A DNA stretch of 64,000 bases from NCBI GenBank assembly GCA_021413885.1, contig JAIOPM010000058.1:31957-95956 (forward strand). The letters are read 5' to 3'. The notes beneath the pieces were generated by a model. It was not told the origin of the DNA, made no database searches, and saw only the letters and a list, made by a program, of their open reading frames with translations. Origin of the DNA: Planctomycetota bacterium (lineage in GTDB: Bacteria; Planctomycetota; UBA1135; GCA-002686595). Position numbers and translations under genes: made by a program. Position 1 is the first letter of the stretch. The number at the start of each line of letters is the position of its first letter. Shown here in pieces: positions 49,466 through 61,381 of this stretch.

Positions 49466-50599
49466 ATGCACTCTTCACGACGCGACGTTCTGCGTTATTC
49501 GGTGGCCGCGGGCGCGGTCGCGGCGAGCGGTCTGGCTCTTCAACGCGCTTCCGCGCTCGGACGCGCGCAGCCGACGGCGCCGCTCAAGATCTTGATCCTC
49601 GGCGGCACGCAGTTGATCGGGCCTCCGCTGGTCGAATACGCGAAGTCCCGTGGGCACACGGTCACGCTCTTCAACCGCGGCAAGACCAACGCGGAACTGT
49701 TCCCCGAGCTCGAGAAGCTGCGCGGCGATCGCGATCCGAAGAAGGGCGACGGGCTCAAGGCGCTCGAAGGTCGCAAGTGGGATGTCGTCTTCGACGACTG
49801 CGGCTACTTCCCTCGCATGGTCGGCGCGTCGGCCGAGGTCCTGAAGAAGGGCGGCTGCAACCACTACGTCTTCATCTCGAGCATCAGCTGCTACGCGAAG
49901 AACGACGTCGTCGGCGCGGACGAGACCGCCGAGCTCGCGACGATGACCGATCCGACGCTCGAGACGATGGGCAAGGAGTTCGAGTACTACGGTCCGCTCA
50001 AGGCGTTGTGCGAAGAGACCGCCGCGAAGACGTTCGGCGAAGCGACGACGATCGTGCGGCCGGGCTACATCTGCGGACCCGGCGATTGGAGCCACCGCTT
50101 CACGTACTGGCCGGCGCGCGTCGAGAAGGGCGGCGAGATGGTCGCGCCCGGAGCTCCCAGTGATCCGATCCAGGTCATCGACGTCCGCGATCTCGCGGAA
50201 TGGTTGGTGCTCGTCGCGGAGAAGCGCGTGTTCGGCACGTTCAACGCATGCGGGCCCGAGCGCAAATTGACGATGGGCGAAGTGCTCGAAGCCTGCAAGG
50301 CGAACACGAAGAACGACGTCAAGCTGACGTGGATCGACGCCGACTTCCTCGCGAAGCACGGCGCGGGTTTCCCGATCTGGTCGCCGGCGACCGGTGAGAC
50401 GGCGGGCTTCCACACGTGGAGCAACGCGCGTGCGGTGAAGGCGGGCATGAAGTTCAGGCCGATCGGCACGACGGCGAAGGACACGCTCGCGTGGTTCAAG
50501 ACCGAGCCCGAGGAAGAGCACAAGAAGCTCTGGGCGCAGATGCCGGAAGCGGACGAGAAGAAGCTCCTCGAAGCGTGGCACGCGGAGCACAAGGGCTGA
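49466..50599 (+). CDS. Tat-exported NAD-dependent epimerase/dehydratase-like protein
   Basis: A 377-residue extended SDR. A Tat signal (SSRRDVLRYSVAAGAVAASG, 3-22) is followed by the Rossmann motif LKILILGGTQLIGPPLVEYA. The dinucleotide fold is clear, but the canonical YxxxK is represented by YYGPLKALCE, as in the atypical chloroplast-RNA-binding/isoflavone-reductase-like branch. Export of an NAD-binding SDR is unusual outside planctomycetes and relatives. The substrate is unknown. CAGGAG precedes the ATG. A strong terminator follows, so it is probably monocistronic. Confidence 0.88.
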   Translation: MHSSRRDVLRYSVAAGAVAASGLALQRASALGRAQPTAPLKILILGGTQLIGPPLVEYAKSRGHTVTLFNRGKTNAELFPELEKLRGDRDPKKGDGLKALEGRKWDVVFDDCGYFPRMVGASAEVLKKGGCNHYVFISSISCYAKNDVVGADETAELATMTDPTLETMGKEFEYYGPLKALCEETAAKTFGEATTIVRPGYICGPGDWSHRFTYWPARVEKGGEMVAPGAPSDPIQVIDVRDLAEWLVLVAEKRVFGTFNACGPERKLTMGEVLEACKANTKNDVKLTWIDADFLAKHGAGFPIWSPATGETAGFHTWSNARAVKAGMKFRPIGTTAKDTLAWFKTEPEEEHKKLWAQMPEADEKKLLEAWHAEHKG

Positions 50600-50608
50600 G
50601 TTCGCTCT

Positions 50609-50656
50609 GCGCGCGGGCGGCGACGCGAACGCGTGCGCCGTCCGCGCGTTCGTTTT
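50609..50656 (+). terminator. Rho-independent terminator after the epimerase-like gene
   Basis: A stem of about 18 bp (50610-50627 with 50630-50648, one bulge and one G-U pair in RNA) ends in TTCGTTTTT at 49-57 bp after the stop codon. This is the clearest intrinsic terminator on the plus strand of the window. Confidence 0.7.
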
Positions 50657-50693
50657 TCGCTCGTCGCGTTCGGTCGGAGCCTCGGAGGTCGTC

Positions 50694-51875
50694 GTGAAGT
50701 GGTCGCGTGGCTTGATCGTGCTCGCGTGCGCGCTCTCGAGCGCGCCGAGTCTGTTCGCGCAAAGCGCGGCGCCGAGTGCGGCGGCCGTCGACGTTCGGCG
50801 CGAGGCGCTGCAGAAGAAGCTCGACGAACTCGCGCTCGCCGCGGGCTTCCCCGGGATCGAAGTCGCCTTCGTGTGGCCCGACGGGACGACGCTCGCGCTC
50901 GCGAGCGGTTTCGCCGACCGCGAGGCCAAGCGTCCGCTCGCGAACGGCGACCGCATGTTCACGGGCTCGGCGGGCAAGACGTTCTTCGCCGCGCTCGCGC
51001 TGCAACTCGTCGCCGCGAAGAAGCTCGACCTCGACGCGCCGATCTCGCGTTGGATCGAGAGTGAACCGTGGTTCGCGCGCCTGCCGAACGCGAAGGCGAT
51101 CACGGTGCGCATGTTGATGAACCACACGTCGGGGCTCGTGCGCTACGAGCTCGACCTGCGCTTCACCGCCGACCTCGTCGCGAGTCCCGACAAGGTCTGG
51201 TCGATCGCCGATCGCCTCAGTTACCTGCTCGACGCCGCGCCGCCGTTCGAGGCGGGCAAGGGTTGGGATTACTCGGACACCAACTACATCGTGCTCGGCG
51301 CGATCCTCGAGAAGCTCTGCGAGCACTCGCTCTACGAGGAAGTCCGCGCGCGTTTTCTCGCGCCGCTCGAACTCGCCGACACCGAACCGGCGACGCACCG
51401 CGACCTCGCGCATTGCGCGCAGGGTTACGCGGGAGCGCACGATCTGCTGCGGCTCCCCGATCGCGTGTTCACCGACGGTCGTTATGCGGTCAACCCACAA
51501 TTCGAGTGGACCGGCGGCGGGTTCGTGACGACCGCGCGCGATCTCGCGCAGTGGTCGGCCGCGTTGTACGGCGGACGAGTGCTCGACGCCGAGCGGCTCG
51601 CGCTGATGCTCGACGCCGTCGATGCGCCGCAGCTTGGTCCCGGCGTGAAGTACGGCCTCGGCGTGATCGTGCGCGAGACGAAGCTCGGCCCTCTCGTCGG
51701 CCACTCGGGCTTCTTCCCGGGCTACATGACGGAGCTGGGCTACCTGCGCGATTCGCACCTCGCGCTCGCCGCGCAGATCAACACCTCCGACTTCGCAGCG
51801 CTGAAGCGCGGGCCGGGCCCGGTGTTGCTCGAGCTCGCCGCCGCCGCTCTCGCGGAACCGGCGGCGAGCAAGTGA
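50694..51875 (+). CDS. Exported serine hydrolase (class C beta-lactamase family)
   Basis: A 393-residue protein with a signal peptide (about 1-23, ending LFAQ) and the penicillin-binding-protein fold: SAGK at 92-95 (Ser nucleophile and Lys), the YSD-N motif in GWDYSDTNYIVLG, and VGHSGFFPGYMTE as the KTG-like third element (HSG). It is the esterase/D-aminopeptidase-like type rather than a proven lactamase. It starts with GTG behind a good GGAGGT. It stands alone, separated by a terminator from the upstream gene and convergent with the Tricorn-like gene 6 bp away. Confidence 0.9.
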   Translation: MKWSRGLIVLACALSSAPSLFAQSAAPSAAAVDVRREALQKKLDELALAAGFPGIEVAFVWPDGTTLALASGFADREAKRPLANGDRMFTGSAGKTFFAALALQLVAAKKLDLDAPISRWIESEPWFARLPNAKAITVRMLMNHTSGLVRYELDLRFTADLVASPDKVWSIADRLSYLLDAAPPFEAGKGWDYSDTNYIVLGAILEKLCEHSLYEEVRARFLAPLELADTEPATHRDLAHCAQGYAGAHDLLRLPDRVFTDGRYAVNPQFEWTGGGFVTTARDLAQWSAALYGGRVLDAERLALMLDAVDAPQLGPGVKYGLGVIVRETKLGPLVGHSGFFPGYMTELGYLRDSHLALAAQINTSDFAALKRGPGPVLLELAAAALAEPAASK

Positions 51876-51881
51876 ACGCGA

Positions 51882-55247
<3,366 letters not shown>

Positions 55248-55255
55248 GGGCGAGC

Positions 55256-55261
55256 ACGTTA
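55256..55261 (-). promoter_or_regulatory. TAACGT -10-like element, leaderless geometry, of the Tricorn-like gene
   Basis: On the minus strand TAACGT ends 8 nt before the ATG at 55247. No Shine-Dalgarno is present. Confidence 0.4.
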
Positions 55262-55363
55262 CAGGCGCGCCCGCGAGCTCTGAAGTCCCGCGCGCGCCGC
55301 TTGCGCAGCTCTTGCGACCCGACGGCCGTCCGGCCCGCGCGCGGCCACCGCCGTGCGGAACGC

Positions 55364-55369
55364 TAACAT
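55364..55369 (+). promoter_or_regulatory. TAACAT -10-like element of the membrane glycosyltransferase gene
   Basis: TAACAT ends 11 nt before the ATG at 55381, with no Shine-Dalgarno. It would give a leader of about 5 nt. Confidence 0.4.
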
Positions 55370-55380
55370 CGCGCGAGCGC

Positions 55381-56655
55381 ATGGCGACCCCCGCCGTTCC
55401 TCGAGACACGCAAGAACGCGCGGCGGCGCGCGGCCGCGGCCTCGCGGCGTGGGCGCTCGTCGTCGCGGTCGCCGCGCTGGTCGGTTGGATGGTCGCGTCG
55501 AGCCTCGACGCGGTGGCCTACAACTCGCGCTCGGACGACGGTTACTACCTCCACTACATGTCGGAGGTGGCGAGCCGCGGACCCGGCGCATTCCCCGATC
55601 TCTTCCGCACGTACCTCGGCGACGAACGGCACTGGATCTATCCGTCGCCGAGCCGCGTCGGGTTCATCGCGGCGAGCGCGTTGTGGTCCAAGGTCTTCGG
55701 ACTGTCGCTCGCGTCGCTCTCCGAGCTCTCGCTCGCCTCGCACCTCGCACTGATCTTGGTGTCGTTCGCCTTCGCGCGGCGTTGGTTCGGCGACTTCCGC
55801 GCGGTCTTGATCGCGACGCTCATCGCGTTCTCGCCGCTGTGTCTCGGACTGTCGCGTCTCGCGTTGATGGACAGCTTCACCACGCTGACCCAGGTCGCGG
55901 TGCTCGGACTGTTCTTCGAGTACGTGCGCGAGCCCGAGCGACGTCTGCGCTGGTTCGGCTTCGTCGCGGCGTTCACCGTCGCGATCTTGACCAAGGAAGT
56001 CGCGGTGCTCCTGTGCCTGCCGTTCGTCGTCCACGCGGCGATCGAGCGCCGGCAGCGCGGCCGCGAAGTCCCGATCGGGCGCACGCTCGCCGCGCTGGCC
56101 CTACCTCTCGTGCTGAGCGGCGTGCTGTGGACCTTCGCCGCCGGCGGAGTGCGCCCGTTCTTCGAGGTGCTGAAGATCGTGCTCGTGTCGCCGAACACCA
56201 ACGCCTACGCGATCGCGTATGGATCGGGTGCTTGGTATCGCTATCCGATCGACGAGATCCTGATGTCGCCGTGGCCGACGTTGCTCGGACTCACCGGCAT
56301 CGGCGTCGCACTCTGGCGGCGACGACGCGGCGAGTACGACGCGGTGCCCTTCGGCTTCGCGCTGGTGTACGTGTGTCAGGTGGCCGCACTCGGCTTCTTC
56401 ACCAAGAACCTGCGCTACGTCGAGTTGCTGGAGACGCCGTTGCGCGTGCTCGCGGTCCTCTTGCTGTGGGATCTCTGCAGCGCCGAACGGAAACGCGCGG
56501 GACGAGTGCTCTGCGCCGCCGCGGTCGCGGCACTGTGTTGGCTCGGCTACGTCGACTATCGCGAGATCTGGATCCGGCCGCGTCTCTCCGACCCGGTGAC
56601 CAGCGAACTCATTTTCCTGCGCGGAATGGGACCGAACGATCCTGCGGCTCGGTGA
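55381..56655 (+). CDS. GT39-like (GT-C fold) membrane glycosyltransferase, putative
   Basis: A 424-residue membrane protein with roughly ten helices. The first extracytoplasmic loop carries NSRSDDGYYLHYMSE, the acidic motif expected of GT-C enzymes such as ArnT/PMT, which use polyprenyl-phosphate sugars. Then come PSRVGFIAASALWSKVFGL, SFAFARRWFGDFRAVLIATL, SRLALMDSFTTLTQVAVL and AILTKEVAVLLCLPFVV, a pattern common to ArnT-like proteins. It may glycosylate a lipid or an exported protein. An upstream in-frame ATG at 55237 would add a low-complexity segment overlapping the divergent gene and is rejected. Confidence 0.8.
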   Translation: MATPAVPRDTQERAAARGRGLAAWALVVAVAALVGWMVASSLDAVAYNSRSDDGYYLHYMSEVASRGPGAFPDLFRTYLGDERHWIYPSPSRVGFIAASALWSKVFGLSLASLSELSLASHLALILVSFAFARRWFGDFRAVLIATLIAFSPLCLGLSRLALMDSFTTLTQVAVLGLFFEYVREPERRLRWFGFVAAFTVAILTKEVAVLLCLPFVVHAAIERRQRGREVPIGRTLAALALPLVLSGVLWTFAAGGVRPFFEVLKIVLVSPNTNAYAIAYGSGAWYRYPIDEILMSPWPTLLGLTGIGVALWRRRRGEYDAVPFGFALVYVCQVAALGFFTKNLRYVELLETPLRVLAVLLLWDLCSAERKRAGRVLCAAAVAALCWLGYVDYREIWIRPRLSDPVTSELIFLRGMGPNDPAAR

Positions 56656-56665
56656 ACGCCGCGCG

Positions 56666-58387
56666 TCAGGGCAGGACGACGAAACGCACCGCGTCGGTGA
56701 GGCCCATGTTCGCCGGCGCGGCGAAACCCGAGTCGCGGCTCCAGAACTGTCCGTAGAGCGTGTCGCCCGCGAGCACGCCTTCCGCCAGCATGTAGGCCTG
56801 CGAGAAGGCGAACGAGTACGAGCCCGAGCACAGTCCGCCGTTGGCCGCTCCGGCGTTCTGCACCAACGTGCGGATCACCGGCGCCTTCACGCACAGCAAG
56901 CCGCCGCCGAACGGAATGCCGGTCGGCCCGGTGCCCCAGAAGAACACGCCGGACTTGTTGATCAACACGTTCTGCGCGGCGAGATGGAAGTTGTCGTTGC
57001 CGCTGAGCTCCGGGATGCCGGCCGACGTGATGTACGGCGTGCAGCCGACGCTGTTGACCTTCGCGGTGCAGTAGGTGGTGACGTTCGCGGAGACGGTGCG
57101 ATCGCGCGCGTAGACGGTGTCGTTCGCGAAGAGCTGCGTCGGCACGATGCCGGCCCACGCGCCGGAGAACACGGCCACGCCGCCGTTCGCGGAGAGGAAC
57201 GTCGCGCGCGCCGTGGTGTCGCCTCCGCTGAACGCGCCGGAGTTCGTGACGCTCAACGCCTCGAGCTGGAACGTGTTGCGATCGTAGAGGAACTGGTCGT
57301 AGCCGGCGTTGCCGTCACCGGGCGCGAGGTTGGTCGACGCGCTGGAGAACGCGACGAAGCGCGCGTCGGGCGTGAGGTCGGGGCTGTAGCTCGTGCCGTC
57401 GCCCTCTTGGCCGAAGATGTTCTCCGACAGGCGCGTGGTCACGCCGAGTTGGAGATCGCGCAGGAACACGTCGGCCGTGCCGTTGGTGTCGTTCGCGACG
57501 AGATCCGGCGAGAAGCTCGCGAAGACCGCGTAGCGACCGTCGTCGCTGACGTCGATCGCATCGCTGCCGCCGGCGCCGGTCGCGCCGCCGAGGTCGACGC
57601 TGACCAACGTCGTCGTACCGAGCGTGCGATCGTGGACGAAGACGTCGGCCTTGCCGTTCGCGTCGCCGGGCGTGAGGTTGGTCGCGAGGCTCGCGACGCC
57701 GAAGAAGCGCGCGTCGCTCGACATCGCTTGCCCGATCGAGTTGCCGTCCGGCTGGACGCCGCCGGGAATCAGTTGGAGCGACCACGTGACGTTCGCCGCG
57801 ACGTTGCGCACGAACGGCGCGAAGAGCGTGGTCGTCTTCGCGGGATCGAGGTTGCTCGCTTGAGAGGTGAAGAGCACCGACGCTCCGTCCGGCGTCATCC
57901 GCGGTTGGTTGCTGATCCCGGTCGCTTCGACACCGCCCGGGCCGAGGTCGACGCGCTGCGTCGTGTGCGTGAGCTCGTCGCGCACGAACACGTCGCTCGT
58001 GCCGTTGACGTCGCCGACGACCAGGTTGCTCGCGGTGCTCCAGAAGACGATCCAACGTCCGTCGGTCGAGATCGATGTCGGCACCACCGAGCCGTTCGGT
58101 TGCGCGCCGAGCGAGCTCAAGCCCACGCGCGTCGTCACGCCGGTCGTGCGATCGTGGACGAACGCGTCGTAGATGGTGTTCGGCGTCGTGTCGCCGGCGA
58201 CCAGGTTCGGCGCGTTGCTCGCGAACGTGACGAAGCGTCCGTCACTCGACACGCCGCCGGCGAAGCTGAAGTAGCCGACCGCGGCCGGCACGCCGGCCGA
58301 GTTGACGCTGACGCGCGTCGTCGTCTGGAACGCGAATGCGACCGACGGAACGCAGGCGACGAAGAGGCGGAGACAGAGAGAGTTCAC
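56666..58387 (-). CDS. Exported PD40-repeat beta-propeller protein with a clade-type C-terminal domain
   Basis: A 573-residue protein starting at GTG 58387 with GAGGA upstream; ATG 58450 is an alternative. A signal peptide (about 1-18, FVACVPSVAFAF) is followed by about seven propeller repeats with a recurrent pattern: SSDGRFVTFAS, VAGDTTPN-DAFVHDRTTG, VVGDVNG-DVFVRD, TPGDANG-DVFVHDRTLG. The last 130 residues, from TYCTAKVNSVGCTP to a final LTDAVRFVVLP, form a separate cysteine-containing beta domain (GTGPTGIPFGGGLLCV, LCSGSYSF, GQFWSRDSGF). I recall similar endings on many exported proteins of deep planctomycete lineages. It may be a sorting or surface domain. Function unknown. Confidence 0.8.
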   Translation of the reverse strand: MNSLCLRLFVACVPSVAFAFQTTTRVSVNSAGVPAAVGYFSFAGGVSSDGRFVTFASNAPNLVAGDTTPNTIYDAFVHDRTTGVTTRVGLSSLGAQPNGSVVPTSISTDGRWIVFWSTASNLVVGDVNGTSDVFVRDELTHTTQRVDLGPGGVEATGISNQPRMTPDGASVLFTSQASNLDPAKTTTLFAPFVRNVAANVTWSLQLIPGGVQPDGNSIGQAMSSDARFFGVASLATNLTPGDANGKADVFVHDRTLGTTTLVSVDLGGATGAGGSDAIDVSDDGRYAVFASFSPDLVANDTNGTADVFLRDLQLGVTTRLSENIFGQEGDGTSYSPDLTPDARFVAFSSASTNLAPGDGNAGYDQFLYDRNTFQLEALSVTNSGAFSGGDTTARATFLSANGGVAVFSGAWAGIVPTQLFANDTVYARDRTVSANVTTYCTAKVNSVGCTPYITSAGIPELSGNDNFHLAAQNVLINKSGVFFWGTGPTGIPFGGGLLCVKAPVIRTLVQNAGAANGGLCSGSYSFAFSQAYMLAEGVLAGDTLYGQFWSRDSGFAAPANMGLTDAVRFVVLP

Positions 58388-58541
58388 GAACGTGTCCTCG
58401 ACGAGAAGGGCGCGGCTGCCGCCGCGCGGCGAGGGTCCATCGAGCTTCACCGACGCGGAGGCGGAACGCTAGATCCGTGTCGCGGGCTTCCGACGAAAGC
58501 CGCGTGTGGACCCGGTCAAGATGTCCGGCCCGGGGAGGACA
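58388..58541. other. 154-bp intergenic region upstream of the propeller gene
   Basis: A weak hairpin, GATGTCC (58520-58526) with GGACATC (58537-58543), overlaps the M64 stop but has no T-tract. A TAGCGT on the minus strand near 58470 may be the propeller-gene promoter. Nothing else is seen. Confidence 0.3.
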
Positions 58542-59939
58542 TCATTCGGTGAAGCGCGCGATCGTGCGCTCCAGCGCCCGCTCGCACACCCTGCAGAAGC
58601 TCGTCGGGTTGCGCGTGAACATGATGCAATCTACCTCCGGTCGGTAGAGCCCCTTCGCCTGGTACGCGGCGCCTTCGAACGCTCCGACCTTGCCGACGAA
58701 CTTCTCCGCGGCGATGAGCGGTTGCGTCTGGGTCTTGATCTCGCGCATCAAGGCCTCGTTGGTCTCCTCGGTCGCCTTCGCGTCGATCGCGGCCTTGCGC
58801 TTCTTTTGGTACGCGAGGTCGACTTCGTCGTACTTCGCTTGGCCCCACGGCGTCGGCAACGGCGTGCCGGCGATGACGAGGTCGCGCCACTTCAGCTTCG
58901 ACGGATCGAGCAACGCGGTGACGTTCGGCTCCCACGGCTCGACGCCGGGCGCGACGAAGTCCTCGTACGCGACTTGCGAGCTGTAGTACTCGTCGGCGAG
59001 GCCCGCGAACGAATGGCCGAACTCGTGGACGAAGACGTACGGCGAGGGCTCGGTGTCGGCCGCGCACGTCGCCCACAAGTTGTAGATCCCGCCGCCGCCG
59101 TACTTACGCTCGTTGGCGAGCAGGATGAGCGCGTCGTACGGCACGTTCGCCGCGGCTTCGCGCAACACGCGATCGGAGAACGTCAGCACGTAGCGATCGC
59201 TGTCGAACGCGTTGAACGAAAGGCCGAGTTGGCTGGTCTTCCAGTCGCCCTTGCGCGGATTCGAGATGCCGCTCGACGGCGCCGGCATGTGCAGCACGCG
59301 CACGTTGAAATCGGAGGCGTGGCGCGCGAACGGTTGCGTCGCGAGCAACGTGTCGGTCAGGCGCTTCGCGTCGGCCTCGAGCTCGCCGCGCTGCGCCGCG
59401 GTGTAGCCGTCGGCGATCACGAGCAGATCGACCTTGGTCGCGGCCGGCCCGTTTTCGCGCAGCGTGATCACGTCGCCGTTCTTGACGAGCGGCGAACGAT
59501 CGACGAAACGCGACGTCGGATCGATCTCCTGGCGCCAGAACTCGTGGAACGCGCCGTCGTCGCCGCGCTCGTCGAGCGCGAGGAAGACCGGACGGCGCGG
59601 CTCGGGGAAGCGCTGCGACTCCTCGAACGCGCGCCAACTCTGCTTCGCTTCGCCGGTGGTCTCCCACTCGCCGAAGATGCTGCAGAAGCCGCGCGCGAAG
59701 AGCACGTCGCCGGACGCGACATCGAGCACGCGGAAGCGGTACTTGCCGAGGTCGACCGGATCGACCAACTGTTTGCGCGAGCCCGGCCACTCGCCCTCGA
59801 TGCGCAAGCCGGCGTACGCGACGTGCTGCTCGGTCGCGGTGCCGACGTGGTGGTAGTCGAAGCGCAGCGTGCGGCCGGTGAACGTGGCGTCGAAGTCGGC
59901 GGGCGGAACGAACGCGAGGAGCAGAGCGGCGTGGATCAT
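58542..59939 (-). CDS. Exported M64-family (IgA-peptidase-like) metallopeptidase
   Basis: A 465-residue protein. After a short signal (MIHAALLLAFVPP) comes an N-terminal beta-sandwich (about 15-150, M64_N-like, TGRTLRFDYHHVGTATEQH). The peptidase domain starts at about 165 with VDLLVIADGYT. The zinc motif is VFVHEFGHSFAGLADEYY: His305, Glu306, His309 and Glu317, matching the M64 HExxHxxxxxxDE pattern. The C-terminus has CIMFTRNPTSFCRVCERAL, also typical of the family. The best-known member is an IgA protease; most are uncharacterised secreted peptidases. TATCCT lies just 7 nt before the ATG. Confidence 0.9.
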   Translation of the reverse strand: MIHAALLLAFVPPADFDATFTGRTLRFDYHHVGTATEQHVAYAGLRIEGEWPGSRKQLVDPVDLGKYRFRVLDVASGDVLFARGFCSIFGEWETTGEAKQSWRAFEESQRFPEPRRPVFLALDERGDDGAFHEFWRQEIDPTSRFVDRSPLVKNGDVITLRENGPAATKVDLLVIADGYTAAQRGELEADAKRLTDTLLATQPFARHASDFNVRVLHMPAPSSGISNPRKGDWKTSQLGLSFNAFDSDRYVLTFSDRVLREAAANVPYDALILLANERKYGGGGIYNLWATCAADTEPSPYVFVHEFGHSFAGLADEYYSSQVAYEDFVAPGVEPWEPNVTALLDPSKLKWRDLVIAGTPLPTPWGQAKYDEVDLAYQKKRKAAIDAKATEETNEALMREIKTQTQPLIAAEKFVGKVGAFEGAAYQAKGLYRPEVDCIMFTRNPTSFCRVCERALERTIARFTE

Positions 59940-59946
59940 GGCGCGC

Positions 59947-59952
59947 CGAGGA
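59947..59952 (-). promoter_or_regulatory. TATCCT -10-like element, leaderless geometry, of the M64 gene
   Basis: On the minus strand TATCCT ends 7 nt before the ATG at 59939, without a Shine-Dalgarno. The gene therefore seems to have its own promoter, although the MFS gene lies only 37 bp upstream. Confidence 0.45.
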
Positions 59953-59976
59953 TAGCGGCGCGCGCCGCCGCTGTCG

Positions 59977-61272
59977 TCACGCGCTCGGGGCCACGACCTC
60001 GCGCTCCTTCTTCTCGTGCGTGCGGCCGAGCCACAACGCGAGCACGCCCCAAACGAGCCCGATCGCGACCGCGATCGCGGTGATCCCGCCGCTGACGCCG
60101 CCGACCATCGGCTTCATCCAGATGCCGATCAGATCGCCGACGCGCCAGACGAACGTCTCGATCAAACCCTTGACGCGGTACTTCACCTCGCGCGAGAGCG
60201 GCGTGTAGAGCACGTCGCGAGCCGGTGACGCAAGGCCGTAGTTCGTACCGCGCAACGCGACCTGCACGCACGCGAGCACCGCGAACGTCGGCGAGATCGA
60301 GAGCACCGAGAAGCCGATCACCGCGACCGCCGGCAAGGCGACCAACGCGACCGGCGTGCCGAGGCGCGAGAGGACGCGCCCCGTGATGAAGAGCTCGAGC
60401 ACCAACGTCAGCGTCTGCGTCCAGAAATCGATGTTCGCCATCGCCGTGGTCTGGGACGCGTCGTCGGTGAAGCTCGCCTTCACGATCGCCGCCTGCTCGG
60501 CGTAGAACATCGTGAAGCTCATCGCCGACAGCAGCATCACGGCGGACATCGCGAGCAAGTACGGCGAGCCGAAGGCGAGGCGGATGCTCGACGCGAGCGA
60601 GCCGCCGACGCGCACCTCGCGTTCGACCGACTCCGGTTCGTGGACCAGGTCCCGAGCTGCGCTGCGCACGCGCGTCATCGAGAGGACGGAGAGCTCGAGC
60701 AATACCAACGACACGAGGAAGAACGTCGGGCGCGGCAACGAGGACGAGAACTCGGCCGTGAACTTCGAGCCCGCCAGCGCGCCGAGCGTCCCGCCCACTC
60801 CGATCACGCCGAACACGCGCTTCGCCGCCGCCGGACTGAAGACGTCGGCGAGGTAGCCGCGCAGCACGGCGATCGCGAAGAGATTGAAGACGCTGAACCA
60901 GATGAAGAAGATCCAGTTGAGCGCGCTGCCCTTCTCAGACGACGTCCACTGGAACAGCGCCGCGAACACCAGCAGCGCGACCGCGAAGAACTGGTAGACG
61001 AGCGGCAGGAAGATCCGCCGCGGGAAGCGCGCGATCAGCCAGGAATAGAGCGGGTGCGCGAGCACCATCGCCACGCACGTCCCGGTGAAGAGCCAGGGCA
61101 GGTTGTCGAGCCCTTCCTTCACGCCGGTCTGTTCGCGCACCGGCCGCAGGACGAACGTGCTCGCGAGCACGAAGAAGAAGTAGAGCCCGGCCCACAAGCA
61201 CGCCGCGCGTTCCTCGCGCCGGATCAACGCGAAGCGCGCGAACCAGCCGACTTCTTCCCGCGCGCCGCTCAT
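59977..61272 (-). CDS. MFS / nucleotide-translocase-like membrane carrier
   Basis: A 431-residue protein with about twelve helices. The first helix and loop (GLYFFFVLASTFVLRPVREQ, then GVKEGLDNLPWLFTGTCVAM) strongly resemble the NTT/Tlc-related MFS branch found in Bacteroidetes and planctomycetes, as does KRVFGVIGVGGTLGALAGS. True ATP/ADP translocases carry extra lysines and acidic residues I cannot confirm here, so the substrate is open. GGAG is only two bases from the ATG, so initiation may be weak. It is in the same direction as the M64 gene. Confidence 0.82.
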   Translation of the reverse strand: MSGAREEVGWFARFALIRREERAACLWAGLYFFFVLASTFVLRPVREQTGVKEGLDNLPWLFTGTCVAMVLAHPLYSWLIARFPRRIFLPLVYQFFAVALLVFAALFQWTSSEKGSALNWIFFIWFSVFNLFAIAVLRGYLADVFSPAAAKRVFGVIGVGGTLGALAGSKFTAEFSSSLPRPTFFLVSLVLLELSVLSMTRVRSAARDLVHEPESVEREVRVGGSLASSIRLAFGSPYLLAMSAVMLLSAMSFTMFYAEQAAIVKASFTDDASQTTAMANIDFWTQTLTLVLELFITGRVLSRLGTPVALVALPAVAVIGFSVLSISPTFAVLACVQVALRGTNYGLASPARDVLYTPLSREVKYRVKGLIETFVWRVGDLIGIWMKPMVGGVSGGITAIAVAIGLVWGVLALWLGRTHEKKEREVVAPSA

Positions 61273-61381
61273 GCTCCTTCGTTGTGCGCTCGCGCGCGCC
61301 GAGGCGCAAGCGCGACTTCCGAGATCACGCGTCGTTCACGCGTCGTCTACTCGCTCCTGACCGACCGCGAACGCGCGTCGA

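Noticed and set aside
58520..58543. GATGTCC/GGACATC hairpin at the end of the M64 gene as a terminator
   Set aside because: The stem is only 7 bp, overlaps the stop codon and has no T-tract on either strand.
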